A stretch of DNA of 64,000 nt from Aphelocoma coerulescens. Taxonomy: Eukaryota > Chordata > Aves > Passeriformes > Corvidae. The notes under the pieces are model-generated. The model was not told where the DNA came from and searched no databases. It saw only the letters and a list, made by a program, of their open reading frames with translations. The position numbers were made by a program, and so were the translations under genes. The DNA lies in assembly GCF_041296385.1 (NCBI RefSeq), contig NW_027184085.1, positions 52,295,109 to 52,359,108 on the forward strand, written 5' to 3'. Shown here piece after piece: positions 52,993 to 64,000 of the stretch. The number at the start of each line of letters is the position of its first letter. The first letter of the stretch is position 1.

Positions 52993-53826
52993 TCATAGAA
53001 TCACATAACATTAAGGGATTGGAATGCACCTTAAAGACCATTTGCTCCCAACCCCCTTGCCATTACGGGGACACTCCCACTAGACAAGGTTGCTCAGACC
53101 CTGACTCAATCTGGCCTTGAACACAGCCAGGGTTGGGCATCCGCAACCTTGCTGGACAATTTGTGTTTGACCACCCTCACAGTAAAATATTCCTCCGTAA
53201 TATCTAACCTAAATTTCCCCTTTTTCAGTTTGTATCTGTTCCTCCTTGTCCTACCACTACAGGTCCCAATGAAAAGTCCCTTTTCAGCTTCCCTGTAGGC
53301 GTCTTTAGACTCTGGAAGGCTGCTATGAGGTCTCCACACAACCGTCTCTTCTCCAGGCAGAACAGCCCCAACTTTCCCAGCCTGTCTTTGTAAGGGAAGC
53401 GCTCCAGTCCTCTTATCAACTTATTGGCCCTCCTCTGGACTTGCTCCAACAGTTCTGTGTCCTTCCTGTGCTGAAGGCACCAGAGATGGATGCAATGTTC
53501 CAGGTGGGGTTCTCACCAGAGTAAAGAGGCAAAATCCCCTCCCTCCACTGCTGGCCATGTTGCTTTGGGTGCAGCCCAGGATTCCACTGGTTTTCTGGAC
53601 TGTGAGCACACATTGCCAGATAGTGTTGAGGCTTTCATCATCCCCAAGTGTTTCTCTACAGGGTTGTTCTCAATCGCTCCTCTACCCAACCTGTAAATAT
53701 ATCTGGGATTTCCCAGATGCAGATGCAGGACCTTGCTTTGTTGAACTTGTTTAGGTTTTCACTGGCTTATGTCTCAAGCCTGTCCAGGTCCCTCTGGATG
53801 GCTTCCCTTCCCTCCAGTTTGTAGAT
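52993..53826 (-). mobile_element. CR1 LINE 3' half, reversed
   Basis: The 3' tail TCATAGAATCACATAA is at the left end. On the minus strand an open frame (53449 to 53225) encodes the ORF2 C-terminus: MEQVQRRANKLIRGLERFPY, then LFCLEKRRLCGDLIAAF. It continues in another frame as KLKKGKFRLDITEEYFTVRV, so there is a frameshift near 53270. The right part (53470-53826) is the region between the RT core and the C-terminus, ending 5'-truncated. About 830 bp, and the copy is dead. Confidence 0.92.
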
Positions 53827-55206
53827 TGCAGTCTATTTTTATCACACAAATAAAGTTCTTCATATTTATCTTATTAATTTTTCTCCTATTTCCCATACTA
53901 TATTTCTGATTTTTCAAGGTCATTTTGAACTTAAAACCCTTTCTTCAATGCAATTCTTAATCCAGCTTTGTTTTCTACAGCATATTTATTACATAAACTT
54001 TTAATTAAAGTACTTAAAGGTATCAAGAACTACCTCTGCAGACCATTGCATTCTTCTATCTATTAGACAGCCTATTCCCACTCTGTGTGGGTCACGTATT
54101 GTAGGTACACAACAGTTTCTCTTTCTTTTGCCTTCATATTTTATTCATTTTAGAATGAGTGTTGTGAAAGACAGGTTTTGGTCTGTGATTTACTTTATTT
54201 CTTGTACACTACCACATATAAATCAACATAGATTCCAAATGTATGATACCGATTGATCGAATTTGGTGCCACTCATGATCTAATCATTCTGAAAGGTCAC
54301 TTGTGGGTGGTCCATATACTGTGCAGATCTCAGGTCATAAGGTGGAGCAGGTTGCCATCACCTGTGCCCTCAAAAAAACCCAAACTAACAAAAGAACAAA
54401 GAAATGGCAAATGCAAACTTCTTTCTCTTGAAACAAGTGAATCCAAAGAGCTTTTTTATCATTATGTGTCCTCATTCCTTCATTTTTATTGTAAGAAACT
54501 AAGTAATAATGGGTTTTGTACTTCTTTTACTTTAAACAGGGATGCAAGAAATGGGTTGCTGCCAGCACTTCCCTGTAAGGTTATAGACTGTTTCACATGA
54601 AGTATCATCTACCAGTTTCTGTGAGACTGCACTCAAAATAAGGTATTATCCAGTGTAACAATGACAGAATCTGTTCCCGAGGTAATGCAACCTCATATGT
54701 GTTCAAAGAAAGGAGATATACACAAACAAGCAGAATAAAAGAAAGATGGAGACACTAATGTCCTTGAGCAAATTTTAATTTCTGTGTTGTCACAGGCAAA
54801 ATTCAGCTTGGACAAGTGCAGAACTGTGAGCGTTCAAAAGAAAGACTGCTTGTTCTAAGCTGCCTCCTAATCCTCTGCATTAGACAGCAGAAAAGTTAAG
54901 TATACACCAGTCACTGACTCCAAATTAAGTGATAATAAATACAGATTTTCATGAGGATTCCACAAGTTAGTAATTACAGTTTTATTGAAATTGGAAACGG
55001 TGAAATAAACTCAGTCTCCATTGTCCCATACATGTAATTGATAAATTAATTTGTCCTCAGCACTTACACAGTTTTAATATTTCTCCATCAATGTCATGAA
55101 AATAAATAGAATACAAAATGTATAAAATTATATTTCCTGCAAAATCACTGTTTGCTACCAGCAAAATGTATTTATTTCATTTGCCCTTGGTGTGGGCAGC
55201 CAATAT
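53827..55206. other. Unique noncoding stretch
   Basis: No gene or repeat recognised. A 115-codon + frame at 54253-54600 has no identifiable domain. Confidence 0.5.
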
Positions 55207-55849
55207 TTTCTTTTTCTTTTTCTTCTTTTTCTTTTTCTTTTTCTTTTTCTTTTTCTTTTTCTTTTTCTTTTTCTTTTTCTGTTTCTCTTTTTCTTTTTCT
55301 TTTTCTTTTTTTCTTTTTCTGTTTCTTTTTTCTTTTTCTTTTTCTTTTTTTCTTTTTCTGTTTCTTTTTTCTTTTTCTTTTTCTTTTTCTTTTTCTGTTT
55401 CTTTTTTCTTTTTCTTTTTCTTTTTCTTTTTCTTCTTCTTCTTCTTTTTCTTTTTTTCTTTTTCTTTTTCTTTTTTTCTTTTTCTGTTTCTTTTTTCTTT
55501 TTCTTTTTCTTTTTCTTTTTCTTTTTTCTTTTTCTTCTTCTTTTTCTTTTTCTTTTTTTTTCTTTTTTTCTTTTTCTTTTTTTCTTTTTCTTTTTCTTTT
55601 TCTTTTTTTCTTTTTCTGTTTCTTTTTTCTTTTTCTTTTTCTTTTTTCTTTTTTTCTTTTTCTCTTTTTCTTTTTCTTTTTCTTTTTCTTTTTCTTTTTC
55701 TTCTTCTTCTTCTTCTTCTCTTTTTCTTTTTCTCTTTCTTTTTCTTTTTCTTCTTCTCTTTTTCTTTTTCTCTTTCTTTTTCCCTTTTTTTTTTCTTTTT
55801 CCTTACTTTTTCTTCTTTCTCTTTTTTCTTCTTTGTCTTTTTCTTTCCT
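55207..55849. repeat. Polypyrimidine (CTTTTT)n array with higher-order structure
   Basis: About 640 bp on the + strand consists of C and T with very few exceptions, mostly CTTTTT hexamers with CTT, CTTTTTTT and CTC variants. Interrupting G bases in a CTGTTTC variant unit fall at 55281, 55321, 55360, 55397, 55486 and 55618. The first spacings are 40, 39 and 37 bp, so a roughly 39-bp higher-order unit was amplified. Four overlapping open frames of 229-262 codons, all Phe/Ser/Leu or Lys/Glu/Arg, are compositional. Pure mirror-like homopurine-homopyrimidine DNA of this length can form intramolecular triplex (H-DNA). Confidence 0.95.
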
Positions 55850-56204
55850 CAGTGACATTTTTGAGCCTTGGCATTTTGTGACATTTTCTGCTTCATATTG
55901 ATAACACTCTGTCTGCAGAATTAAAAGTGCACCAGAAGGAAAAGTTACATTCAGGCACATTAACAGAGGCTAACATGGGTTCTTCTAAAAAATATTTACT
56001 AGTAGACCACTTTCCTATGAAAAGGCTAAGTTGATTTTTCATTTTGTTTTTGCCTTAGTTGTGGTTTCTGTCAACATTCACTACATTTTGCAAAACTTTA
56101 GACTCCATGACATTCCTCTGGGATTCAATCAAGCAGTAATAAAGCAGAATAAAAGAAAATACTTTGTGGTAGACTATAGTTACAGAAGCTGAAGGGAGAC
56201 TTGT

Positions 56205-56258
56205 TGATACAATATTGCTGCTAGCAAGAGTTTTCTTGCTAGCAGCAATATTGTATCC
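56205..56258. repeat. Perfect 24-bp inverted repeat with 4-nt loop
   Basis: The left arm at 56206-56229 starts GATACAATATTGC and ends CTAGCAAGA. The right arm at 56234-56257 is its exact reverse complement, with loop GTTT at 56230-56233. Beyond one T/C mismatch the pairing extends by four more base pairs (56201-56204 with 56259-56262, including one wobble). It is not part of any repeat I recognise, and no target duplication flanks it. Confidence 0.95.
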
Positions 56259-57605
56259 ACAGAGACTCTCACCAAACGGGGGAGAAATAATCGTCAGGGA
56301 ATCATTTCTCTCAATCTCTGTTTTTCACACCTCTGGAGGAGGGACCAATATCACTGCTTTTTGGCAAGAGTATATCATCTGAATTTCTGCAAAAGGTTTC
56401 TAAGGTTCCACTACCTACAGTGCAGACTGTGAGGCTCATCCATAGCCTGCCACAGCATTTTTGAGATTTTGGGTGTGTGACTTGATTTTAATTGATATAT
56501 ACTGTGAAATGCTTGCTCACTTAACCTTCAGAAGAGTGAGAAAATTAGGTTCTCTTTATGACAAAAGATGAGTCAGGACCTGCCACAGCTAATTTTATTC
56601 TAAGAAAATTTTCTCAATAATTTCTCTAATATCAGGGGTAAAAAGATGAGGTATGCATCTGTCTGACCTGCAGGGATATTTGCTCCAAGGTCTGAATGTT
56701 GGAATCCATATATATCTTCAGGCTAAATTCAAATTTAAATGCCATAAATAAATAAGATCTTCAGGCAAAATTTCCCTTTTTTTCCTAACTGCTTATTGGC
56801 ATGAATCATTGTGTCTATCTAAGTTCTAGATGGTATTCCTCTTGTGAAAAAAATGGTTTTTCTGATGTTCAAGAATGTTGGTGGTACCCTCTATTTCTTT
56901 CCATTTTCTACAAAAAAAGAATTTGCTGAAGTAATTGGTTTTGTTGGTGGTTTCAGCTGTTAAACGATAATAGAAAAATGTTTAAGAAAAACTTGGGAGC
57001 TTTAGAATAAAGAAAAGGCATCATAGGAAAAGAAATTATTTGTCAGCATGCACTATGAGATAGAAAATTAACAAATACTGTTAATTTTCCAGATAAATAT
57101 TTATCCTGGGCGGGGATGTCATGGGGTGGGAAGATGTGGTGGGGTGTGCTGGAGCAACTTAGTGAGGAGCAGACATCCAGCCAAGGTCAACCCACCACAT
57201 ATTTAAACTATTCAGGATACCTTACTGAATCCTAATTCAGAAAGACTCTGACAAGAAAAAGCTCAACGCAATACCATGTCTCTTCCCTCCAGTGTGTTTC
57301 CCCTAAGTGAGCATGCTGAAATATAAAAAGTAAAGCAGAGAAAGAAGGAGCAAAATGAAAGCTCCTGAAACAGGCAGGGCTCACTGACAGAAGAGAAATT
57401 TACTTTTACCTTTCTACCAATATGCTGATGCCTCCTTGCTGCTGCTTCTTTATAGTAGTCACTTAATGAAGGCATAATCATTAAAAGTGACAGGTTGAAG
57501 CTTAAGAAACAGTGGGATGGTCATACTTCTTTATATCTTCATAGATTCATCAAAAACCTCCCATCTAGGCTCCAGGCAACAGTATAAGCAATTAATATGT
57601 GAATC

Positions 57606-57654
57606 AAATGGCTGAGACACTTAAGGCAACCACTAGTGGGGTTTGAACCTGCCA
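57606..57654 (+). pseudogene. Possible tRNA-Ser/Leu-like remnant
   Basis: TGGCTGAGACACTTAAGGC resembles the D-arm/A-box of serine-type tRNAs (TGGCCGAGTGGTTAAGGC). It is followed by ACTAGTGGGG and GGTTTGAACCTGCC, which resembles the T-arm/B-box (GGTTCGAATCCTGCC). The anticodon loop and variable arm are mostly missing, and the acceptor stem does not pair. If real, it is an internally deleted tRNA pseudogene or the head of a tRNA-derived SINE. It could also be a chance match. Confidence 0.3.
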
Positions 57655-60600
57655 TATAGAGAAACACCCTGTAACTGGCCATCGTGGTCCCCTCAGCCTA
57701 TGCCCAGCTAGGTAAAATTACAGGACTTGAGGGATAAAAGCTGGATACTGTACTGATCTAACTAGTGAAAATTATAGTAGAATTTTGACCTTTGAATAGA
57801 CAACAAAAAAATCTCCTTCCTCCACGCTTATCTACAGAGCCACTGTGCCTCTGCTTCTCAGAGATGAAGACTGGGAACTTGCCAGCATCAGCAAGGCCAA
57901 GCACAGCATTACTAATGCATCTATATAAATAATATCATGCATGAATGGCATATAAGGCATATAATGCACATTATTATTTGCTTTTACAGAACTTTTATTT
58001 TGATGATCATGCTGTGAATTTTGTGAAGAAGTCTACATATTCCCATTTTCTTGTGATTTTAGTGAGCATTCAAGTGTAAATGTTTTCCCCAAAGCATCTG
58101 TCTCCTGTGCTTATCACATTTTTTCTCTAGCAAATGCAATATTCTGTCAGCATACGTAACTCCATCTATTTTCATTACCCTTCAATTTTTCTTCTAGACC
58201 TAATTACTTTACATATAACAAAAATCATACCTTTTGCAAATAAGAACTTCTTAAGCATGGAACCAGCTTCATGCTTGTCTCTTCAGTTTCCCAGTATGCA
58301 AGTAGGGTTCAAACTCTGTATAGACAGTAGAATTTGACACCAAAAGCCACCAGTCCTCATCAGAAGCCAGCACAAAGTAAGAACTGACCTGTGACCTGTA
58401 AGATAACCTATGTGTCAAATCAAAAAAGCACAGCTTTGCTTTATGAGAGCTTTCCTCACAGAGGTTTGGACTATGGATGAATGGGGAGGTACAAACTTAC
58501 ACAATATTTTTAGTTTTTTAATCATCTTAAATTACTAAAAGTAGAACAAGAGCAGCATCAATCCTCAACAAATATTAGCATGGGAGAAAACAATTTTTAA
58601 AAAGCAGTAAAATGAAGATAGACAAATCATCCATCAACATACAACTTGCAAAAATTATGCACTTTATGTCAGATAAATTATGTGTAACATTTTTTTGAAG
58701 TCACGCTTTGTTCTCAGTATTCAACAACAAGACAGAATAGAGCCAATGTAGAAATACCTCCATCTCTTGAAACATTTTTAAAAACCCTGCTTCTGTTCAT
58801 CAGGAATGAACCAAAAAGAGTAGTTTGATTTACAATACTAAGCAAACTGTCTCAGAAAAGTCAGAATTATATTGTGTTGTGGAGAAGCAATATCCCTTTT
58901 AAAAGGTACTATTTGGTTCTCCCTACCTTCTCCTGCTTCTATGTAAACTCTTAGGGAAATGGTGCACCAAAATTCACCTATAATTGGCAATTCAAATAAA
59001 CATTAAAAATAAAACTGTAAAATAACCATTGAAAAGAACACTTTGATAAATGTTTCTTAGGTATTGAAGCATACATAAGCATTTTAACATAAAGGCAAAA
59101 AAAATAAAATAGAAAGAAAATTTTAAAAATCCTTTTGTTAAAACAATCATTAATTAATCAGATATTTATTATGGATTTAATTTTTTTTTCAAAATATGTT
59201 ACTTGTGTTTGCTTAAGGGTATGAAGGATCAGATCAGAGTCCACATGAGCTTATAAATAACACAGTCAGACTTAATGGGAATAATTATATTTATAAGTTC
59301 AGCCTAAGCTCAAAAGAAACAAACCCCTCAGGCACCTATCAGAGACAGGCACGATCAGATTCACACTGTGTTTTGAGCTTTATCTCCTGCGTCCATTTGT
59401 CATTAGTGTCCATTTCTGATCTGGTGAAATGTTGTTACATAGCAGCATGCAGCCTTTGCTCTCACTGTCCTTTCTTTCAGGGTTATTTTCCTTCATGGGT
59501 TTTGATGAAAGCCTTTTCATCATTTCTGATAACCTGATGAAATAGGCTCCTTTCGTGCTTTTATGCAACCAGCCTATTCCTTGGTCCTGCAAAAGAGTTC
59601 CTGCAAAGGGAAGATGACAGTTGTTCAACTTCTCTGGAAGAGACACCTCTCCTGCAGAATCAGCCCTGTGTGCCCAGCGTTCACTGCAGCTCCTGACTGT
59701 CAGCAGCATGACAGCAAAGCATCCTGGTACCAGCCAACAGATGGTTAGGAAAATGGCTAAACTCCTTATGCTGTTTATTTTGAACTGTGTCTATCATACC
59801 CATGGCAATGTGTAATTTTCATCAAGGAAGGCATGCAGGTGAAACAGAACTGAATCTTGGTTGCTTCTCCTTCAAGGGCTTTTTTTGACATAGCAGTCCT
59901 GTACCTATTAAATGGGGTAAAAAATTTTACCCGGAAGGAATTTACAGCTTGAGAGATTTATAACTTTGATCACAAAAGCTCCAGGTGAGAACAGCAGAAC
60001 AAGAACACATCTTTGTTAATTAAAAAACTGTGAGATACCTGTTGGAAATAAACATGTCAGTAGAAAGTGGAGACTTTCCTCCTGTCTTAGAATCAAAAGC
60101 AAGTGTGCATAAATATTATATAAACTAAAAGCATTTTCTGTGTTCTCCAATTTAATAGAAGCATATCATCAAAAAATACATCTTGAATTTAAAATTAAAA
60201 CCTTGACCAATATTTCAGTAATATGACATACCATTCAAGCCTGAATTACACTGACTCTGTATTCCTGATTCAGTATATTTTATGAATTGTCCATTCAACC
60301 ATAAAATAAAGTGCTGGTGGGAAAACACAGTGGTAATTTTATGTTTTATACCATCCAAAAAATCACATGAAATAGAGTTAATATCTTTGCACTTTAAAAA
60401 AACAGAATTGAATTTACTTTTTGGCAAATTATCTGAATTTGAATTTCTTAAACTATGTATTATGTAAAGCTCAGGCCAAATGTTCACTGACAAAGCAGTA
60501 AAACAAGACAGAGATGTGCCACCATGAAGATTTTGAAAAGTGGGATTTGCCAAATGTGTAAAGGAATCCCAAGCCTAATAAACACAACCAAACAACACAG

Positions 60601-61014
60601 TAATGGCCTTTATGCACAGGTATAGCTTGTTGCTTGCTGTGTCTAGTGGTACTGTTTCCTTAAAAAAAAAGACATTTTCTTTGATATTGAGGAAGATAAG
60701 ATTAACCAATTAACACAATTTTTTGTATTAATTTAGTATAGAAAACAATTTAATCATTAGTATTTTTCTTACCTCTTTAATGGATACATTTTTCTGTTCC
60801 TTTTTTTATATACTAATTTTAGCTTTGTTGCATCTTCTTTCTCCAAAGCAATTTAAAAACTCTGTGAAAATTTCATTTGACTTTATTTTTTCAACATGAT
60901 AGAGTCGGTTGATGTTTTAATAGATTCAAGTGTTTGTTTTCTAATTCTGATATGTTATAAAGAATTAGAGCTGACATGATAAGAGCACCCATGGGTCTTA
61001 CTATGCCCTACCAA

Positions 61015-61195
61015 ATCTCCCCTGGAGTGCTTCACAGCCCTAACCATGGGACTGGGACCCATGCCATGTCCTGGTCTCCCCAGTGAGACTCAGAGGCAGG
61101 CTGTGTCCCTGCTTCCAGTCCTGCCACTGGCCCTGCTCCTGGCTGACTCTGGACCTGACTTACCCCCTGGCCATGCCTGCCACACAGGTGCACCT
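61015..61195. other. GC-richer patch in AT-rich DNA
   Basis: About 180 bp rich in CCTG and CTGG words, with hardly any CpG, stands out from the AT-rich flanks. This could be an old methylation-decayed LTR or another GC-rich repeat. I do not recognise a family. Confidence 0.4.
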
Positions 61196-62698
61196 TATCA
61201 CATATTCATTATAAAAATGAACTCAAAATCTTCATCTGTGCGCATGTAAATGTAACTTGCACATCCACTAACAAATACACAGCTCTGTCCTAATCTATTT
61301 TATGTCAGTCCACAAGGTCCAGAGATTGTTCAGACGCTGCCCACGCAGCTGTTGCAGGAATGAACAGCAAGATTCACTAGTAGATATTTATGTGCCTAAT
61401 CATTTAGTCTTCAAACAAGCTGATCGATGCATAAACAAATTCAGTGCACGTCGACCTTGTTTTTGATGACCAGCACAACTGTTAAAAGGTATTGAAACCC
61501 TTTTGTGCCACAGATGACATACTAATTTACAAGGAGAAAGGGTTCTGAGCAGAAGCATTTACTATACAAGAGCAGAAGTAGAAATAGTCACTTTTAGTTA
61601 CAGTTGGATACTGCAAGATTATGAGATGAGAAATGTTACAGGGGAAGGTCACCCAACCTGTTCTCCCAACCCATATTTTCTTATACCAACTCTTTTTTTT
61701 CTCTTCTGTGTCCTATTACTGCAGTGTCTTTCAGCTTACAAAGATTAATTGCAGATGAGTTTTAATACCTAAAAAAGAAGGAATTCTAAAGCTGAGCAAA
61801 AACACTTTATCAGTAAAATGTCATAAATAAATACCCATATATAAAAAAAGTATTATAAATGCTATTGCTTAAAATAAAACTGACGAATAAAAAACATCAA
61901 GCTAAGTGCAGCAATGGAAAGTTCAGTGAGCACTAATTTACCATCTTAAATAGCAGAATCGTCTAGTGCTGAGTTCAGTGTACCTACAGGAAACCTGGTT
62001 CATTTTGGTAACTAAACTAAGGCAGAAAGCTAAAACAGGACAGGGAGGAATGTGGGGAGGTACAGTTGGTGACTGCAGGACTCATTTCCACTCCCATATT
62101 TGAACATGTTTCTACACAGAGCATTTCTGGCCAGCATCCACTGGCCTCTGAATAAATGAATGCCCTGATGTTACATCCACCTGCTGTTTCTCTTTTCTGC
62201 AGGCAGAAAAAGAAAATGTGTTCCATTTTATCTAGGAATACTCTCCCCACCTTGATATACCTGGGTCCCAGGGTGGGTTAGGAAGTGTCACGCTGTGAAA
62301 CTGGGGCTTGGCTTTAGGAGAAAGAAGGAAACTTTAGCTGTAAATCTATTTTCTGGAAGGGAGACAAAGCAGACAGAGAAGCAGTTGGTGACAGGAGATG
62401 GGTTCCTCTGTCTGGCCTGAGATTTGGGAGGATGAGAAAGCTGGATTTCCTGGTATTTTTCTGAGTCTGGTTTCACTCCTACCTGAAGTCTCATGGGTAG
62501 TACCCACACACTCATACTCCTGAAAACCAGCAATCACAGCTTAAACGTGAAAAAAGACGTGTTAGATCTTGCCAGTATTTATAGACACTTCGCTCAGCAT
62601 TCAGGAAGAGAAAGGTCTGGCCTGTGCTAGTGAAATGCTTTTTCATATTTCTTCCTTAAGAAGGAAATTGGCCTTTTTAGAATCTGCATTGTGTTAAT

Positions 62699-63545
62699 AT
62701 CATAGAATCACGGATTGAGAGTTCTTAGTGTTGGAAGGGACGTCTGGAGATCATCCCATCCACCCCCCTGTCAAGGCAAGGTCACCTAGAGCAGGGTACA
62801 TCCAGGTGGGTTTGGAAAGCCTCCAGAGAGGGAGACTCCATGACTTCGCTAAGCAGCCTGTTCCAGTGCTCTGCCATCCTCAAGGTAAAGAAATTCTACT
62901 GCATGTTGAGCTGGAACTCCTTGTGTTTTAGTTTATGGCCATTGTTCCTCATCCTGTCTCTGGGCACCCCTGTAAAGAGGCTGGCACCATCCTCTTGAGA
63001 CTCACATTTAATGTATTTTTGTGTAATAATGAGATCCTCTCTGTCTTCTCTTGTCTAGACTAAACAGGCTCAGCTCTCACAGTCTCTCCTCATCAGAGAG
63101 ATGCTCCAGACCGAATCATCTTTGTTGCCCTCTCTTCAAGAAGCCTAAGACTGGACTGAGAACTCCAGATGTGGCCTCATCAGGGCTGAGTAGAGGGGCA
63201 GGATCACCTCCCTTGACCTGCTGGCCCCACTCCTACCAATGCCCCCCAAGATACCATTGGCCTTCCTGGCCACAAAGGCATTGCCAGCTCATGGTCAACT
63301 TGTAATACACCAAGACTCTCAGGTCCTTCTCTGCAGAGCTGCTCTCCAGCAGGTCAGCCCCAGCCTGTGGTGGTACTTGGTATTATTCTTCCTCAGGTGC
63401 AGGATCCTACATTTGCCCTTCTGGAACTCATTCTCCTCTCAACTCTCCAGCTTATCAAGGTCCCACTGAATGGCAGCACAGCTTTCAGGTACATCAGCCA
63501 CTCCTCCCAGTATCGTGTCATCAGCAAACTTGCTGAGCGTACATT
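62699..63545 (-). mobile_element. CR1 LINE 3' half, reversed
   Basis: It starts with the CR1 tail ATCATAGAATCACGG and GTTGGAAGGGACGTCTGGAG. It runs through the conserved C-terminal ORF2 region (AGCAGCCTGTTCCAGTGCTC, then CAGGCTCAGCTCTCACAGTC), the GTAGAGGGGCAGGATCACCT stretch, and the part before the C-terminus. It ends at CATCAGCAAACTTGCTGAGC, which encodes the reverse of the SKFADD motif-C region. It is 5'-truncated just at the reverse transcriptase core and broken by stops on the minus strand. Confidence 0.92.
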
Positions 63546-64000
63546 AGGTAGATTATGCTGAGACTACATTATATGGATTTCTGTGGGCCAGCTCAAAGGT
63601 CCAGAGTGACTGAGATCCACTTGGGTATCCCCAGCACAGCTGTACAACCACAGCCCAGCTTTCACTGAGACACAACAGATAGAAAGCCATGTACCTGTGA
63701 GGTGGTACTGTTATGGATGCAAGTAAAGGATGGGATTTATCAGCTTCTCAGGTGGTACGAATTGATACAGCTTCAGTGTTCACACTCTCTGTGGATCTAG
63801 CCCCTCAAAATCAGTGTAGGTGCTAAAAGTGGCAATGTGGCACTTGGAGCACCCTGTTCATCTGCACAGCAGCAAGAGAAATGAGCCATGGAGATGACCC
63901 TATACCCCTCAGCAATGCATCGCTGGTCACCGTGAGGGTGCTCTGCTTCACTAGAGTGGGCAATTAGAAACACGGCATGACACAAAAAGCTGCAACAAAA
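63546..64000. other. Unclassified sequence at window end
   Basis: It is moderately GC-rich compared with most of the window and has no recognised domain or repeat family. It may be unique DNA or an old repeat continuing past the window edge. Confidence 0.4.

Larger units (their letters stand above)
55850..62698. other. Unique noncoding stretch with local structures
   Basis: There is no supported protein gene. It holds the hairpin at 56.2 kb, a tRNA-like remnant at 57.6 kb and a GC-richer patch at 61.0 kb. A 109-codon minus frame at 59380-59709 lies in sequence less AT-rich than its surroundings but has no domain I recognise. The remainder is ordinary AT-rich DNA. Confidence 0.5.

Noticed and set aside
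55118..55960. Overlapping open frames of 229-262 codons on both strands
   Set aside because: They are translations of the pyrimidine array (Phe/Ser/Leu or Lys/Glu/Arg only), and similar lengths occur in several frames at once.
1..64000. CRISPR arrays, bacterial operons, rRNA genes
   Set aside because: No spaced direct repeats, ribosome-binding sites, dense coding or rRNA sequence. The DNA is a vertebrate gene-poor region.

Overview
The window is AT-rich vertebrate nuclear DNA, almost certainly from a bird. The main evidence is a set of CR1 LINE copies in both orientations, several of them ending in the typical avian CR1 3' tail (repeats of ATTCTRTG, seen on the + strand as CATAGAAT when the copy is reversed). 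Solo LTRs of avian endogenous-retrovirus type are also present, and there are no Alu, L1 or other mammalian repeats. A passerine or related bird is plausible from the LTR style, but the sequence alone does not prove it. I found no host protein-coding exon I could defend, no intact rRNA or tRNA gene, and no CRISPR or bacterial feature. This looks like a gene desert or the inside of a very large intron.

Layout: 0.4-1.1 kb holds two CR1 3' fragments joined tail to tail, then an LTR-like block. Unique AT-rich sequence runs to 12.2 kb, where a GC-rich LTR (reverse orientation) lies. The densest region is 16.3-21.5 kb. It has a CR1 on the + strand with its endonuclease domain cut by a complete 1,393-bp solo LTR (TG...CA ends, perfect 5-bp target duplication ACATT). 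The rest of that CR1 follows, joined to a second CR1 in reverse orientation, and then a third CR1 carrying a decayed reverse transcriptase domain. From 21.5 to 52 kb the sequence is mostly unique, with a short CR1 tail at 40.1 kb, a 227-bp purine tract at 42.0 kb and microsatellites. At 52.0 kb there is another solo LTR (287 bp, imperfect 6-bp target duplication). Two longer reversed CR1 3' halves lie at 53.0-53.8 kb and 62.7-63.5 kb.

The main non-transposon structures are a ~640-bp pure pyrimidine (CTTTTT)n array at 55.2-55.85 kb with a ~39-bp higher-order period, and a perfect 24-bp-stem, 4-nt-loop hairpin at 56.2 kb that belongs to no repeat I recognise. The transposons here are all dead (frameshifts, stops, lost catalytic residues), so there is no working gene system to reconstruct. 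The interest lies in the insertion history and the structured DNA.
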